Positions 27,199-35,952 of a stretch of 64,000 nt of DNA are shown here, in pieces. Under the pieces are notes generated by a model. That model saw only the letters and a program-made list of their open reading frames with translations. It was not told where the DNA came from and did no database searches. Made by a program: the position numbers and the translations under genes. Position 1 is the stretch's first letter; each line of letters begins with the position of its first letter. This DNA is from Bradyrhizobium sp. SZCCT0148 (GTDB lineage Bacteria > Pseudomonadota > Alphaproteobacteria > Rhizobiales > Xanthobacteraceae). The DNA is taken from positions 620,001 to 684,000 of the forward strand of contig NZ_JAFCKT010000001.1 of assembly GCF_018129985.1 (NCBI RefSeq), read 5' to 3'.

Positions 27199-28791
27199 TC
27201 AGCGCAACGCGGCCGTTCGCATCACGAACGACGTCGTCTGGAGCTTCGCGGTCGCGCTGCCCGAGAAACTGTCGCAGGACAGGCCGTGCATCGGGTCGTC
27301 GGCAAAGCCCATCGCGACCACGGCCTGCGGCTTGACGAAATAGCCGCGCAGCGCTGCTGTATCGAGCTCGCCCAGCAGCGTGACCGACATCGCGCGGCTG
27401 GCGCTCGGCGACAGCATCACGATCTTGAGCCAGATGCTCTCGTTCTTGGCGGCGGAGAGGCGGGTCGCAGTAGCAACCGCGCCGTCGACGTTCTTGCCGA
27501 CCACCGTGTTGATTTCAGTGGCCTGGGCGACATTGCGCGACGCAGGACGGGCGGAGCGGGGGATTGGCGCGGAGGCGGCAACGACATTGGCGCGATCGAC
27601 CGGAGAGGCGGCCGGCGCATAAGCCAGCGCCTGAAGGGCCGCGTTGGACACGCTCGCGGTTGGTTGTGCCTCGGTCGCGGCAGCCAGGGCCTGGCGGGCC
27701 TTCAGCGCGGCGATTTGAGCCGGCGTCGCCTGCTGCGGCGCGGTCGGGACATCATCCCAGAAGCCGCGGGCATTGATGATGTCGGCCGGGGTCTCCGGCT
27801 TGCCGTCCGCAGATTTGGCGGCCGGCTTGTCAGCCACGGCGGCGAGCTTCGGCTTGGGCGGCGCAACGAGTTGCGCGTCGGCCGAGGCGAGCTGGATCGT
27901 GGCGGCAATCTGGGGCTTGGCGCGCGGCGTCGGCACCGGGTCTGCGGGCTTGGCTGCCGGGGCGGGCGCGCCCTCGTCGTCCTCGTCGCTGCTGCCGGCG
28001 GCCGGTGCTGCCGATTTGCCCTTGAACAAGGCGGCAAAGAAATTCGGTTTGCTGCCGGAATCGTCGCCATTGCCGCGGCGCTCGATCTCGGCCTTGGCGA
28101 GCTCATAGCCCTTGAGCGGCGTGCCGTCGGTCGGCAGATGCACCGTCTTGCCGTCCGGGAAGACGCGAGCGAGCTGGTCATGCGTCATGCGCGGCCAGTG
28201 CCGGATGCTGCCTGTGTCCAGATGCACGAAGGGCGAGCCCGAGGTCGGATAGAAGCCGACGCCGCCGCGCTGCAGGCGCAGGCCGGCGAAGCGGATCTGC
28301 TCCAGCGGCACGCCCGGAATGTAGAAGTCCATCGCATGTCCCAGCATGTGCTGGCTGAAGCGCGCCACCCCGGAGGAGCGGCGGCGGAGCATGGCGTTGG
28401 TGGCGGGGGAGCGGTAGGAGGAGATGATCTGGATCGGCTGCTTGGCGTCGACGTCGCGGTAGACTTCCCACAGGATATCGAACAGGCGACGGTCCATGAC
28501 CGTCTCGTCCTGGGTGCGCCAGTCGCGCAGGAAGTGATTGAGCTGCTTCAGCGCCGCTTCGTCGTAACGGCCCTCGCGCTTGAAGGTGACGGTCAGGTCT
28601 TCGCCGGAATGGGTGTGGTGGAAGGAGAGCGTCTTTGTCTCGCTCAGCGCGGCAGCGTTATGGACGGAACCCGCGGCAGCAAACAGCAATACGGCAGCCA
28701 GGCCGATCCGTGATCCGGCCTTCACTCCCGCATGGGACCACGACAGCACAGTAGATCGGCGTGCGAGACCAGTCAGCACGTTAGAGCCCAC
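27199..28791 (-). CDS. DUF882 / M15-type peptidase (YcbK-like), exported
   Basis: A 530-residue exported protein. After a signal-like hydrophobic stretch (about 25-48) comes a DUF882 domain (about 55-210) with YRSPATNAMLRRRSSGVARF and SQHMLGHAMDFYIPGV, which fits the SxHxxGxAxD zinc motif of M15 peptidases, and FVHLDTG as the third ligand region. These act on peptidoglycan peptides. The rest is a long Ala/Pro/Lys-rich region with a small C-terminal domain not found in E. coli YcbK. GTG start at 28791 chosen with doubt; other in-frame starts follow. It is next to an L,D-transpeptidase, which supports a cell-wall role. Confidence 0.85.
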   Translation of the reverse strand: MGSNVLTGLARRSTVLSWSHAGVKAGSRIGLAAVLLFAAAGSVHNAAALSETKTLSFHHTHSGEDLTVTFKREGRYDEAALKQLNHFLRDWRTQDETVMDRRLFDILWEVYRDVDAKQPIQIISSYRSPATNAMLRRRSSGVARFSQHMLGHAMDFYIPGVPLEQIRFAGLRLQRGGVGFYPTSGSPFVHLDTGSIRHWPRMTHDQLARVFPDGKTVHLPTDGTPLKGYELAKAEIERRGNGDDSGSKPNFFAALFKGKSAAPAAGSSDEDDEGAPAPAAKPADPVPTPRAKPQIAATIQLASADAQLVAPPKPKLAAVADKPAAKSADGKPETPADIINARGFWDDVPTAPQQATPAQIAALKARQALAAATEAQPTASVSNAALQALAYAPAASPVDRANVVAASAPIPRSARPASRNVAQATEINTVVGKNVDGAVATATRLSAAKNESIWLKIVMLSPSASRAMSVTLLGELDTAALRGYFVKPQAVVAMGFADDPMHGLSCDSFSGSATAKLQTTSFVMRTAALR

Positions 28792-28868
28792 CCAGTCGAC
28801 CAGCGTTCAAAATGGACTCTCCCGCAACCCCGTTTAGCGCGCGAAAGAGGGTGAACGCTTTCTTAAAA

Positions 28869-28899
28869 CGAGAAGGTTAATTCGAGGTTGACCTTCTCG
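28869..28899 (-). terminator. Hairpin with T tail on the minus strand
   Basis: CGAGAAGGTTAA (28869-28880) and TTGACCTTCTCG (28888-28899) form a 12-bp stem with one wobble; on the minus strand TTTTAAG follows. It lies downstream of the L,D-transpeptidase gene and before the DUF882 gene, probably a second terminator. Confidence 0.55.
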
Positions 28900-28990
28900 C
28901 CCCCAAACCAAGTCAGAATACAAACCTAACCGGGTGAGTGTGGCAAAAAAACGCCCGCTGCCCCAAGCGAGATGGACAATGGTTAACGTT

Positions 28991-29021
28991 AAAACGGCCC
29001 CATCCATGAGATGAGGCCGTT
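28991..29021 (-). terminator. Terminator after the L,D-transpeptidase gene
   Basis: On the minus strand AACGGCC (29021-29015) pairs with GGCCGTT (28999-28993), extended by an inner CATC/GATG pair, and is followed by TTAAC. It starts 40 bases after the stop codon at 29062. Confidence 0.65.
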
Positions 29022-29061
29022 GATTTCGCTGTCGAATTCAGAAAACGGAGGCCGTGTGGGC

Positions 29062-31215
29062 TTACCGGGTGAACACCCGCTGCTGCTGAGGCCGGCGGCC
29101 GACCGGAGCCGGCGGGGGCGTCGGCGCCCCGAACAGCCGCTCGAAGAAGTTTGGTCCGGACGAGCCGAAGCCACCGCCATTATTAGCCACCGCCACGCCT
29201 GAGGGCAGGGTCGTCGCCGGGCGCGAATAGCTCGGCTGCGAGTGCGCAACGACGGCCTCGAGATCCTTGCCGCTCTTGTTCTTCAGGATGTTGATCATGG
29301 TCGCGTCGCGGCCATAGACATCCTTGCGGAACTGCAGCTTGCCGGCGTCGTCCACGAAGGCGGTCTGATAGGTGATGTTGACCGGGATCGGTGTGGGGAA
29401 TTTCAGGTCGACCTCGCTCTTGCCGTACATGCTGCGCACGCGCTCGGGCGTGTACTTCTCGTTCGGCATGACAATGTTGAGCAGCACGGACGCATACTGA
29501 TCCGGGTTCTGCACCCGCATGCAGCCATGGCTGAAGGCACGTTCGTCTCTGGCAAACAGATTCTTGTCCGGCGTGTCGTGCTGGTAGACCAAAAACTTGT
29601 TCGGGAAGTTGAAGCGAATGCGGCCGAGCGCGTTGGCCTCACCCGGCGGCTGCGAGATGTGCACCGAACCGTCTCGGTTCTGCTCGAGCTTGAGGCCCAT
29701 GCGCTGGAGCACAGTCGGGTCCTGCTGAAGCGCCGGCAGGTATTCGTTGTAGACGATCGAGGGCGGCACATTCCAGGTCGGGTTGACCGTGATGTACTTC
29801 ATCGTCTCGGTAAGCAGCGGGGTCGCGTGCGTGCCCGGCTTGCCGGTGACGACGCGGGTGGTCCAGACCTGCTGGCCACGCTGCATGACCTTCAGCGTGT
29901 AGTCGGGAATGTTGAGGATGACATAGGCGTCGCCCAACGCGGGCGCGCCGAGATCGCGCGGCAGCCAGCGCCAGCGTTCCATGTTCACCAGGACTACGTC
30001 GATCTGCTTGTCGCGTTTCGGGGTGTTGAGCGCCTTGACCGTCTTGTCGTCGAGGATGCCGGTCGCCTTCATCTCGGCGCCGCTCTGGAATTTGCGCACG
30101 GCGTCGGCGACCGCTGCGTCATAGCGGGTGTCGCCGGCGTTCTCGGCGAGGCCGAGCTTGACGCGGAGCTGAGGCACGCGCGGATCTTCCACGACGATCT
30201 CAGCCTGCTTCTTGTGGGCCGGGGTATATTTCAGCGCCGGACCGTCGGCGATCTCGATCACCGGGCCGTTGCCCTGGCCGCGAAGCTCCGCAAGCTTGGC
30301 CTTCAGCTCCTTGTAGAGCTTGTGCGGCGGATTGTAGCTGTCGAGCGCGGCAGAGGCATCCGTCGCGGTCGTGACCTTGGCGAGCACCTCGTTCGGATCG
30401 ACCGGATGCTCGGGATAGAGGATGTCGCCGCTGACCTGCGACCAATGCATGCGGCCGCTCTGAGCCTGGCGCGCATAGTCGAACATGCTGGCGGTGAGCT
30501 TGAGCTCGGCGTCGGCCAGCGCATCGGGCGAGGTGGCGCCGGCGAAATCGGGCACCGGATAATCGGCGGGATTGAGGCCGTCGGACGCCGCGTCCTTCAG
30601 CCGTGCGATGACGCCCTTGGCTGCGGGTGTCACGCTGCCGGATTGGGTCCAGACCGGGGCGAAGTCGCGGGCACCATAGAACTTCTCGATCGCGGCGCGC
30701 TCGTTCTTGCGGTCGAAATAGCGCGAGGTCTTGGTGCCGATGATGTCCTTGAGCTTGTCGGCGACCGGCTGGTCGGCGGCGGGAACGTTGCTCGCGGCTT
30801 TCACGGGCTCAGCGGCTGGAGCTGCAGCCGTGGCGGGTGCCGCCGGCGCAGCGGTTGCGGGCTCGGATTTCGCGGTCTCGCTCTTCGGCGCCTCGGGCGC
30901 AGGCGTGGTGGCGACGTCGGACGGCTTGGTTTCGACCTTCTCGGGGGCCGGAGCCGGCGCGACGTCAGCCCTCACAGGCTCCTTGGCGGCGTCCTGAACC
31001 GTGGCGGTGGTGTCGAGCTTGATGTCCGACGCCGTCGGGGGCGGGACGTTGGCCGGCTCGGGACGCGGAATCGCGGCTTCGATTGCGAGCTCGGCGGCGC
31101 TGCTGCGCGCCTGATCCTGAGCCAGGGCCGAGCCGGCGGACACCGTGAGGAAGGTTGCCGCGACCGTCATCAAGACGCGGTCGAAGCCTGCACGGTGGTT
31201 TAAACAGTCACGCAT
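29062..31215 (-). CDS. L,D-transpeptidase, YcbB-type
   Basis: Forms 3-3 cross-links in peptidoglycan in the periplasm. The 717-residue protein has a signal peptide (about 10-32, cut at ALAQ), a 120-residue Ala/Pro/Glu-rich linker, a substrate region with FYGARDFAPVW (about 170-345), a peptidoglycan-binding repeat (about 350-395), and a YkuD catalytic domain (about 420-610) with the active-site motif SHGCMRV near residue 560, the Cys being the nucleophile. This order is that of YcbB/LdtD. The C-terminal 100 residues are extra and end Pro-rich. Confidence 0.93.
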   Translation of the reverse strand: MRDCLNHRAGFDRVLMTVAATFLTVSAGSALAQDQARSSAAELAIEAAIPRPEPANVPPPTASDIKLDTTATVQDAAKEPVRADVAPAPAPEKVETKPSDVATTPAPEAPKSETAKSEPATAAPAAPATAAAPAAEPVKAASNVPAADQPVADKLKDIIGTKTSRYFDRKNERAAIEKFYGARDFAPVWTQSGSVTPAAKGVIARLKDAASDGLNPADYPVPDFAGATSPDALADAELKLTASMFDYARQAQSGRMHWSQVSGDILYPEHPVDPNEVLAKVTTATDASAALDSYNPPHKLYKELKAKLAELRGQGNGPVIEIADGPALKYTPAHKKQAEIVVEDPRVPQLRVKLGLAENAGDTRYDAAVADAVRKFQSGAEMKATGILDDKTVKALNTPKRDKQIDVVLVNMERWRWLPRDLGAPALGDAYVILNIPDYTLKVMQRGQQVWTTRVVTGKPGTHATPLLTETMKYITVNPTWNVPPSIVYNEYLPALQQDPTVLQRMGLKLEQNRDGSVHISQPPGEANALGRIRFNFPNKFLVYQHDTPDKNLFARDERAFSHGCMRVQNPDQYASVLLNIVMPNEKYTPERVRSMYGKSEVDLKFPTPIPVNITYQTAFVDDAGKLQFRKDVYGRDATMINILKNKSGKDLEAVVAHSQPSYSRPATTLPSGVAVANNGGGFGSSGPNFFERLFGAPTPPPAPVGRRPQQQRVFTR

Positions 31216-31562
31216 TGTGTCGCACCCCTCGGGTGAACTGTCCCTCGTGGAACAGCTTTGTTGTCGCCTATAGAGCTTCGGCTAAACCGCGCCGGCCTCT
31301 CGAAAGTTGCACGCCTGCACGCAACGATTCCCACGCAGACGATATACAGGGCCCGGTTTTGCAGCCAGCGCTAACCGGGACAACTCACGCCAAACTGACT
31401 TCACGGGAGCCTCTTGGCAACGCATTGTGCGCTTGCCCGACGCGCTTTTCCCTGTGTCTGTCACTTCCAAGTCACGGTTCAAGCCACGGTCGAATTCTGT
31501 CGTTGTGCGAACGGCTTACAGCTGGTCGCATTTCGTCCTGCGAACCTCCGTTCGCATGAGGC
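31216..31562. other. Intergenic region upstream of the L,D-transpeptidase gene
   Basis: The 347 bases lie between the start of the L,D-transpeptidase gene and the stop of the sigma-54 regulator, both on the minus strand. They should contain the transpeptidase promoter. I see no convincing gene, hairpin or repeat. Confidence 0.3.
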
Positions 31563-33059
31563 TCAGTGCGTCTCCTGATCGCTTTTCCCGCCATGCCCGG
31601 GAACACCGGCTTCGTCGAGTTTGCGGTAGAGGGTGGACCGGCCGATTTTGAGGCGGCGGGCGACCTCGGACATCTGGCCGCGGTAGTGCGAGATCGCGAA
31701 GCGGATGATCTCGTTCTCCATCTCGTCCAGCGAGCGGACGTCACCGGTCGGGGTGAGCAGGGCGAGAGTTCCCGCCGCCGGAAGCGGCGCGATCGGTATT
31801 TCATTACCTGATACCATCGAAGGGGCTGCAGCCGGCTCGAGCATCAACGGGGCGGTTGGAATCTCTGTTGCGGGATGCGGCTGCGAGGCGAGCAGAGGGA
31901 AATCGCCAAGGCCGAGCTGGTCGCCCTCGCTCATCACCACCGCACGGTAGACCGCGTTCTCGAGCTGGCGGATGTTGCCGGGCCAGTCGAGCTTGGCGAG
32001 ATGCGCCATGGCCTCGCCGCTGATGCCTGTGATCTGACGGTTCTCCTCGGCGGCAAAGCGCGCCAGGAAATGCCGGAGCAGATGCGGGATGTCTTCGCGG
32101 CGGCTCCTGAGCGAGGGGATCGTCAGCGGCAGCACGTGCAGGCGATAGAACAGGTCTTCCCGGAAGTGTCCCTGTTTCACCCGCTCCAGCAGCCGGCGAT
32201 TGGTTGCCGAGACGATGCGGACGTCGACCTTGACGGGCTTGCGGCCGCCGACCGCCTCGACGGCGCCTTCCTGGAGCGCGCGGAGCAGCTTGACCTGCGC
32301 GGCCAGCGGCAGCTCGCTGACCTCGTCGAGGAACAGCGTGCCGCCATGGGCCTCGACGAACTTGCCCATGTGACGTTCGGTGGCGCCGGTGAAGGCACCC
32401 TTTTCGTGGCCGAACAGAATGGACTCGACGAGGTTGTCGGGGATCGCGCCGCAATTGACCGCGACGAAAGGCTTTGCCTTGCGCTCGCCGCTGCCATGGA
32501 TGGCGCGCGCGAACATCTCCTTGCCGACGCCGGACTCGCCTTCGATCAGAACGGGTATGGAGGAGTTCGCCGCCTTCTGCGCCGCGCGCATGACCGGCGC
32601 CATGGCTTCGGCGCGGGTGATGATGTCGGAGAAGGTCAGCCGGCCCTCGCGGCTGTGCCGGATGCGCTGCAATTCGCCCTTGAGCGCGGAGGCGTTGAGC
32701 GCGTTGCGCAAGGAAACCTGGAGCCGCTCCACACCAACCGGCTTGACCACGAAATCGGCCGCGCCGGCGCGCATCGCCGAGATCACATTGTCTATGCCGC
32801 CATGGGCGGTCTGCACGATGACGGGGACGCTGAGGCCCGCTTCGCGGATTTTCGCCAGCACGCCCATGCCGTCGAGGCCGGGCATCACGAGATCGAGGAT
32901 GACGGCGTCGATGGCCGGCGCATCGGGGGCGGTGAGGGCGGCGATCGCGGCGTCACCGGAGTCCACGACGACCGTCTCATAGCCGCATTTCTGCACCATG
33001 TTCTCGACCAGCCGGCGGGCCACGGCATCGTCGTCGGCGATCAAAATACTGGCAGCCAT
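31563..33059 (-). CDS. Sigma-54-dependent response regulator (NtrC family)
   Basis: The 498-residue activator has a receiver domain (about 4-120) with acidic residues DDD and the phospho-acceptor Asp in VILDLVMPG, then an AAA+ domain (about 145-370) with Walker A GESGVGKEMF, the sigma-54 contact loop GAFTGA, and Walker B GTLFLDEVSEL. A Fis-type HTH closes the protein (EVARRLKIGRSTLYRKLDE). No histidine kinase is encoded next to it, so it is an orphan regulator here. The gene faces the M3 peptidase gene across a region with a CtrA-type site. Confidence 0.93.
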   Translation of the reverse strand: MAASILIADDDAVARRLVENMVQKCGYETVVVDSGDAAIAALTAPDAPAIDAVILDLVMPGLDGMGVLAKIREAGLSVPVIVQTAHGGIDNVISAMRAGAADFVVKPVGVERLQVSLRNALNASALKGELQRIRHSREGRLTFSDIITRAEAMAPVMRAAQKAANSSIPVLIEGESGVGKEMFARAIHGSGERKAKPFVAVNCGAIPDNLVESILFGHEKGAFTGATERHMGKFVEAHGGTLFLDEVSELPLAAQVKLLRALQEGAVEAVGGRKPVKVDVRIVSATNRRLLERVKQGHFREDLFYRLHVLPLTIPSLRSRREDIPHLLRHFLARFAAEENRQITGISGEAMAHLAKLDWPGNIRQLENAVYRAVVMSEGDQLGLGDFPLLASQPHPATEIPTAPLMLEPAAAPSMVSGNEIPIAPLPAAGTLALLTPTGDVRSLDEMENEIIRFAISHYRGQMSEVARRLKIGRSTLYRKLDEAGVPGHGGKSDQETH

Positions 33060-33118
33060 GGTGTTCCCCGCACGCTACTACTATCTGTCTCGAATCGGGG
33101 CACTCTGGCCGAAGCCGA

Positions 33119-33133
33119 TTAACGCACTCTTAA
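33119..33133 (+). promoter_or_regulatory. CtrA-type binding site between divergent genes
   Basis: TTAA (33119-33122), seven bases, TTAA (33130-33133): a full match to the TTAA-N7-TTAA pattern. It lies in the 127-base gap between the sigma-54 regulator (start 33059, minus) and the oligopeptidase (start 33187, plus), so it could act on either gene. No binding data. Confidence 0.4.
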
Positions 33134-33186
33134 ACCTTGATGCCCCCGCCCGTCGCTGCGATTGTTGAACACAGGTTTCCCACACA

Positions 33187-35145
33187 ATGAATTCGCGATC
33201 CAAGCCTGCTCTCAAAACGCCTGCTCTCAAAACGTCCGCCCTCAAGAAGTTCGCTTCCGGCAAGCCCGCGCTTCGAAATCCGAAATCTGCTGCCAAGGCC
33301 AAATCCTCCAAACCTTCAGTCGCCAAGCCGTCATCTGCGAAGCCGTCACCCGCGAAGGCTGCGAGCAAGACCGGCAAGCTTCCGGAGTGGAACCTGGCTG
33401 ATCTCTATTCCGGAATCGATGCGCCGGAAGTGGCGCGCGATCTCGAAAAGATGGATGCCGACTGTGTCGCGTTCGAGACCGACTACAAGGGCAAGCTGGC
33501 GACAGGGACAGCAAACGAAGACGGCGGAAAATGGCTCGCGGGAGCCGTGCGACGCTATGAGGCAATCGACGATCTAGCCGGCCGGCTGGGTTCCTATGCC
33601 GGGCTCGTCCACGCCGGCGACAGCGTTGACCCCAAGATTTCAAAGTTTTACGGCGACGTTTCGGAACGCCTGACCGCGGCGTCCACGCATCTTCTGTTCT
33701 TCGCGCTCGAGCTCAACCGTATCGATGACGATATTTTGAACCGTGCGATGGAGACGCCGGAGCTCGCGCATTATCGCCCGTGGATCGAGGATCTGCGCAA
33801 GGAGAAGCCGTATCAGCTCGACGACAAGCTCGAGCAGCTTTTCCTGGAAAAAGCGCAGACCGGCTATTCCGCCTTCAACCGGCTGTTCGACCAGACCATC
33901 TCCGGATTGCGCTTCAAGGTCGGGTCCAAGGAGCTGGCGATCGAGCCGACGCTCAACCTGCTGCAGGACCGTGACGGCGCCAAGCGCAAGGCTGCAGCGG
34001 GGGCGCTGGCAAAGACCTTCAAGGCCAATGAGCGCACCTTTGCCCTGATCACCAACACGCTCGCCAAGGACAAGGACATCTCCGACCGCTGGCGCGGATT
34101 CAAGGATGTTGCGGATTCCCGCCATCTCAACAACCGCGTCGAGCGCGAGGTGGTGGATGCGCTGGTCGCCTCCGTGCGCGCGGCCTATCCAAAGCTGTCG
34201 CATCGTTATTACGCGCTGAAGGCGAAGTGGTTCGGCAAGAAGCGGCTGGCTTATTGGGATCGCAACGCGCCGCTGCCCTTTGCCGCGACCGATACCATCG
34301 GCTGGCCCGACGCCCGCAACATGGTGTTGACGGCCTATCGCGGCTTCTCGCCCAAAATGGCTGATATCGCCGAGCGCTTCTTCACCGATCGCTGGATCGA
34401 CGCGCCGGTGCGGCCGGGCAAGGCGCCGGGTGCCTTCTCGCATCCGACCACCCCGTCGGCGCATCCCTATGTGCTGATGAACTACCAGGGCAAGCCGCGC
34501 GACGTGATGACGCTCGCTCACGAACTCGGCCATGGCGTGCACCAGGTGCTGGCGGCGAAGAACGGGGCGCTGATGGCGCCGACGCCGCTGACGCTGGCCG
34601 AGACCGCCAGCGTATTCGGCGAGATGCTGACCTTCCGGCGGCTCCTGGCCCGGACCAAGAATGCAAGACAGCGCCAGGCGCTGCTCGCCGGCAAGGTCGA
34701 GGACATGATCAACACCGTGGTGCGGCAGATCGCGTTTTACTCGTTCGAGCGCGCGGTCCACACCGAGCGCAAGAACGGCGAACTCACCGCGACGCGGCTC
34801 GGCGAGATCTGGCTGTCGGTGCAAGGCGACAGCCTTGGTCCGGCCATCGAGATCAAGGCGGGTTATGAGAACTACTGGATGTACATCCCGCACTTCATCC
34901 ATTCGCCCTTCTACGTCTACGCCTATGCTTTCGGCGACTGCCTCGTGAACTCGCTCTATGCGGTCTACGAGAACGCGGCCGAGGGTTTTGCCGAGCGTTA
35001 TCTCGACATGCTCGCCGCCGGCGGCACCAAGCATTATTCCGAGCTGCTGCGGCCGTTCGGGCTCGATGCCAAAGACCCGAAGTTCTGGGACGGTGGGCTT
35101 TCGGTCATCGCCGGCATGATCGACGAGCTGGAGGCAACGGGCTGA
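33187..35145 (+). CDS. M3 family oligoendopeptidase F
   Basis: Zinc metallopeptidase that cleaves short peptides in the cytoplasm. The 652-residue protein has the M3 site TLAHELGHGVHQ (HExxH, near residue 445) with the downstream Glu in LAETASVFGEML, and family segments such as AHPYVLMNYQGKPRDVMT and YYALKAKWFGKKRLAYWDRNAPLPF. Its first 60 residues are unusual: rich in Lys, Ala, Pro and Ser (PALKTPALKTSALKK, KPSVAKPSSAKPSPAKAASK) like the tails of histone H1 or AlgP, before the family domain begins at LPEWNLADLYSG. Either an added DNA/RNA-binding tail or a start that is too early. Confidence 0.92.
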   Translation: MNSRSKPALKTPALKTSALKKFASGKPALRNPKSAAKAKSSKPSVAKPSSAKPSPAKAASKTGKLPEWNLADLYSGIDAPEVARDLEKMDADCVAFETDYKGKLATGTANEDGGKWLAGAVRRYEAIDDLAGRLGSYAGLVHAGDSVDPKISKFYGDVSERLTAASTHLLFFALELNRIDDDILNRAMETPELAHYRPWIEDLRKEKPYQLDDKLEQLFLEKAQTGYSAFNRLFDQTISGLRFKVGSKELAIEPTLNLLQDRDGAKRKAAAGALAKTFKANERTFALITNTLAKDKDISDRWRGFKDVADSRHLNNRVEREVVDALVASVRAAYPKLSHRYYALKAKWFGKKRLAYWDRNAPLPFAATDTIGWPDARNMVLTAYRGFSPKMADIAERFFTDRWIDAPVRPGKAPGAFSHPTTPSAHPYVLMNYQGKPRDVMTLAHELGHGVHQVLAAKNGALMAPTPLTLAETASVFGEMLTFRRLLARTKNARQRQALLAGKVEDMINTVVRQIAFYSFERAVHTERKNGELTATRLGEIWLSVQGDSLGPAIEIKAGYENYWMYIPHFIHSPFYVYAYAFGDCLVNSLYAVYENAAEGFAERYLDMLAAGGTKHYSELLRPFGLDAKDPKFWDGGLSVIAGMIDELEATG

Positions 35146-35185
35146 AGGGCGCGTAAAACATTTGTTGAACAGTCATTTGCCACGT

Positions 35186-35203
35186 GTTATACAAGTGTAT
35201 AAC
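35186..35203. promoter_or_regulatory. Perfect palindrome before the toxin-antitoxin operon
   Basis: GTTATACA (35186-35193), AG, TGTATAAC (35196-35203): an 18-base perfect inverted repeat ending 11 bases before the antitoxin start. Antitoxins with AbrB domains usually repress their own operon at such sites; the AT-rich arms also contain a -10-like TATAAC. Confidence 0.7.
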
Positions 35204-35214
35204 GAGGTGCAGCC

Positions 35215-35481
35215 TTGGACGAGAATGCGGATCGCAAGGATCTGACGAGCAATTCCACTGTGCTTCAGGTGCGCAAGATCGGCAATTCCATCGGCGTTAT
35301 CCTGCCGAAGGAGCTTGCTGCTCGTCTAAACCTCAAAGAGGGCGATAAGCTGTTTCCGGTCGAGCAATCGGACGGTGGGGTGTTGCTGACGCCCCGAGAT
35401 CCCGACTTCGAAAGAGCGATGGAAGTCGCGCGGCGAGGCATGAAGCGTTATCGCAACGCTCTCGCTGAGCTTGCTAAGTGA
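35215..35481 (+). CDS. AbrB/MazE-type antitoxin
   Basis: An 88-residue protein with a swapped-hairpin AbrB domain (about 17-62: LQVRKIGNSIGVILPKELAA and LNLKEGDKLF) that binds DNA and dimerises, and a C-terminal tail (about 63-88) expected to wrap the toxin. No ATG is available in frame; the start appears to be TTG at 35215, 7 bases after GAGG. Its TGA overlaps the GTG start of the Doc-like gene (GTGA at 35478-35481), which couples their translation. The palindrome just upstream is a likely autoregulatory operator. Confidence 0.88.
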   Translation: MDENADRKDLTSNSTVLQVRKIGNSIGVILPKELAARLNLKEGDKLFPVEQSDGGVLLTPRDPDFERAMEVARRGMKRYRNALAELAK

Positions 35482-35855
35482 ACGAGCCGTTCTGGCTGAC
35501 GCGTCGAATCATCATTGCGATCCACGACGAACAGCTTGCGATCCACGGTGGTGCCAGCGGCCTGAGGGACGAAGGCATGCTCGACTCCGCGCTCGATCGG
35601 CCCAGAACCAAATGGGCGTACGATCTCCCTGAGTTGGCTGCGACGTATGCGGTCGGTCTCGCACGCAATTGTCCGTTCGTCGACGGCAACAAGCGCACGT
35701 CTCTGCTGGCGCTATACACGTTTCTCGGCATCAATGGCGTCGACTACGTTGTGCCCGAGGCGGAAGCCGCCGTCATCATCCTGTCGCTCGCCGCCGGCGA
35801 AGTCAGCGAGGAGAGTCTGACGCGCTGGATCCGCGACAATTCGGATTCCAAATGA
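35478..35855 (+). CDS. Death-on-curing (Doc/Fic) family toxin, motif variant
   Basis: A 125-residue Doc-like protein. Doc toxins of the Fic fold phosphorylate elongation factor Tu and stop translation, using a motif H-x-F-x-(D/N)-(A/G)-N-K-R. Here the motif is CPFVDGNKR (residues 65-73): the first residue, the catalytic His, is Cys, while the Phe, Asp, Asn, Lys and Arg remain. The rest fits Doc: LAIHGGASGLRDEGMLDSALDRP at the N terminus. It starts with GTG inside the antitoxin stop. Either an inactive toxin, a natural variant with altered chemistry, or an active subgroup; the sequence alone cannot decide. Confidence 0.85.
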   Translation: MNEPFWLTRRIIIAIHDEQLAIHGGASGLRDEGMLDSALDRPRTKWAYDLPELAATYAVGLARNCPFVDGNKRTSLLALYTFLGINGVDYVVPEAEAAVIILSLAAGEVSEESLTRWIRDNSDSK

Positions 35856-35952
35856 GCCGATTTGCAGGAAAACCGCGCTTGCCTGCCGTTGCCCTGCTCG
35901 CAGGTTTCAGGTATCCCAGCCCAAGAATTCGACTTTCGACTGGGGACATTCC

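Noticed and set aside
29242..31203. Open frame of 653 codons antisense to the L,D-transpeptidase gene
   Set aside because: Composition is typical of antisense frames; the minus strand encodes the clear YkuD protein.
31414..31430. Sigma-54-like promoter (TTGGCAACGCATTGTGC) near the L,D-transpeptidase gene
   Set aside because: The distance between GG and GC is 11, not the required 10, and the TTGC box is not matched.
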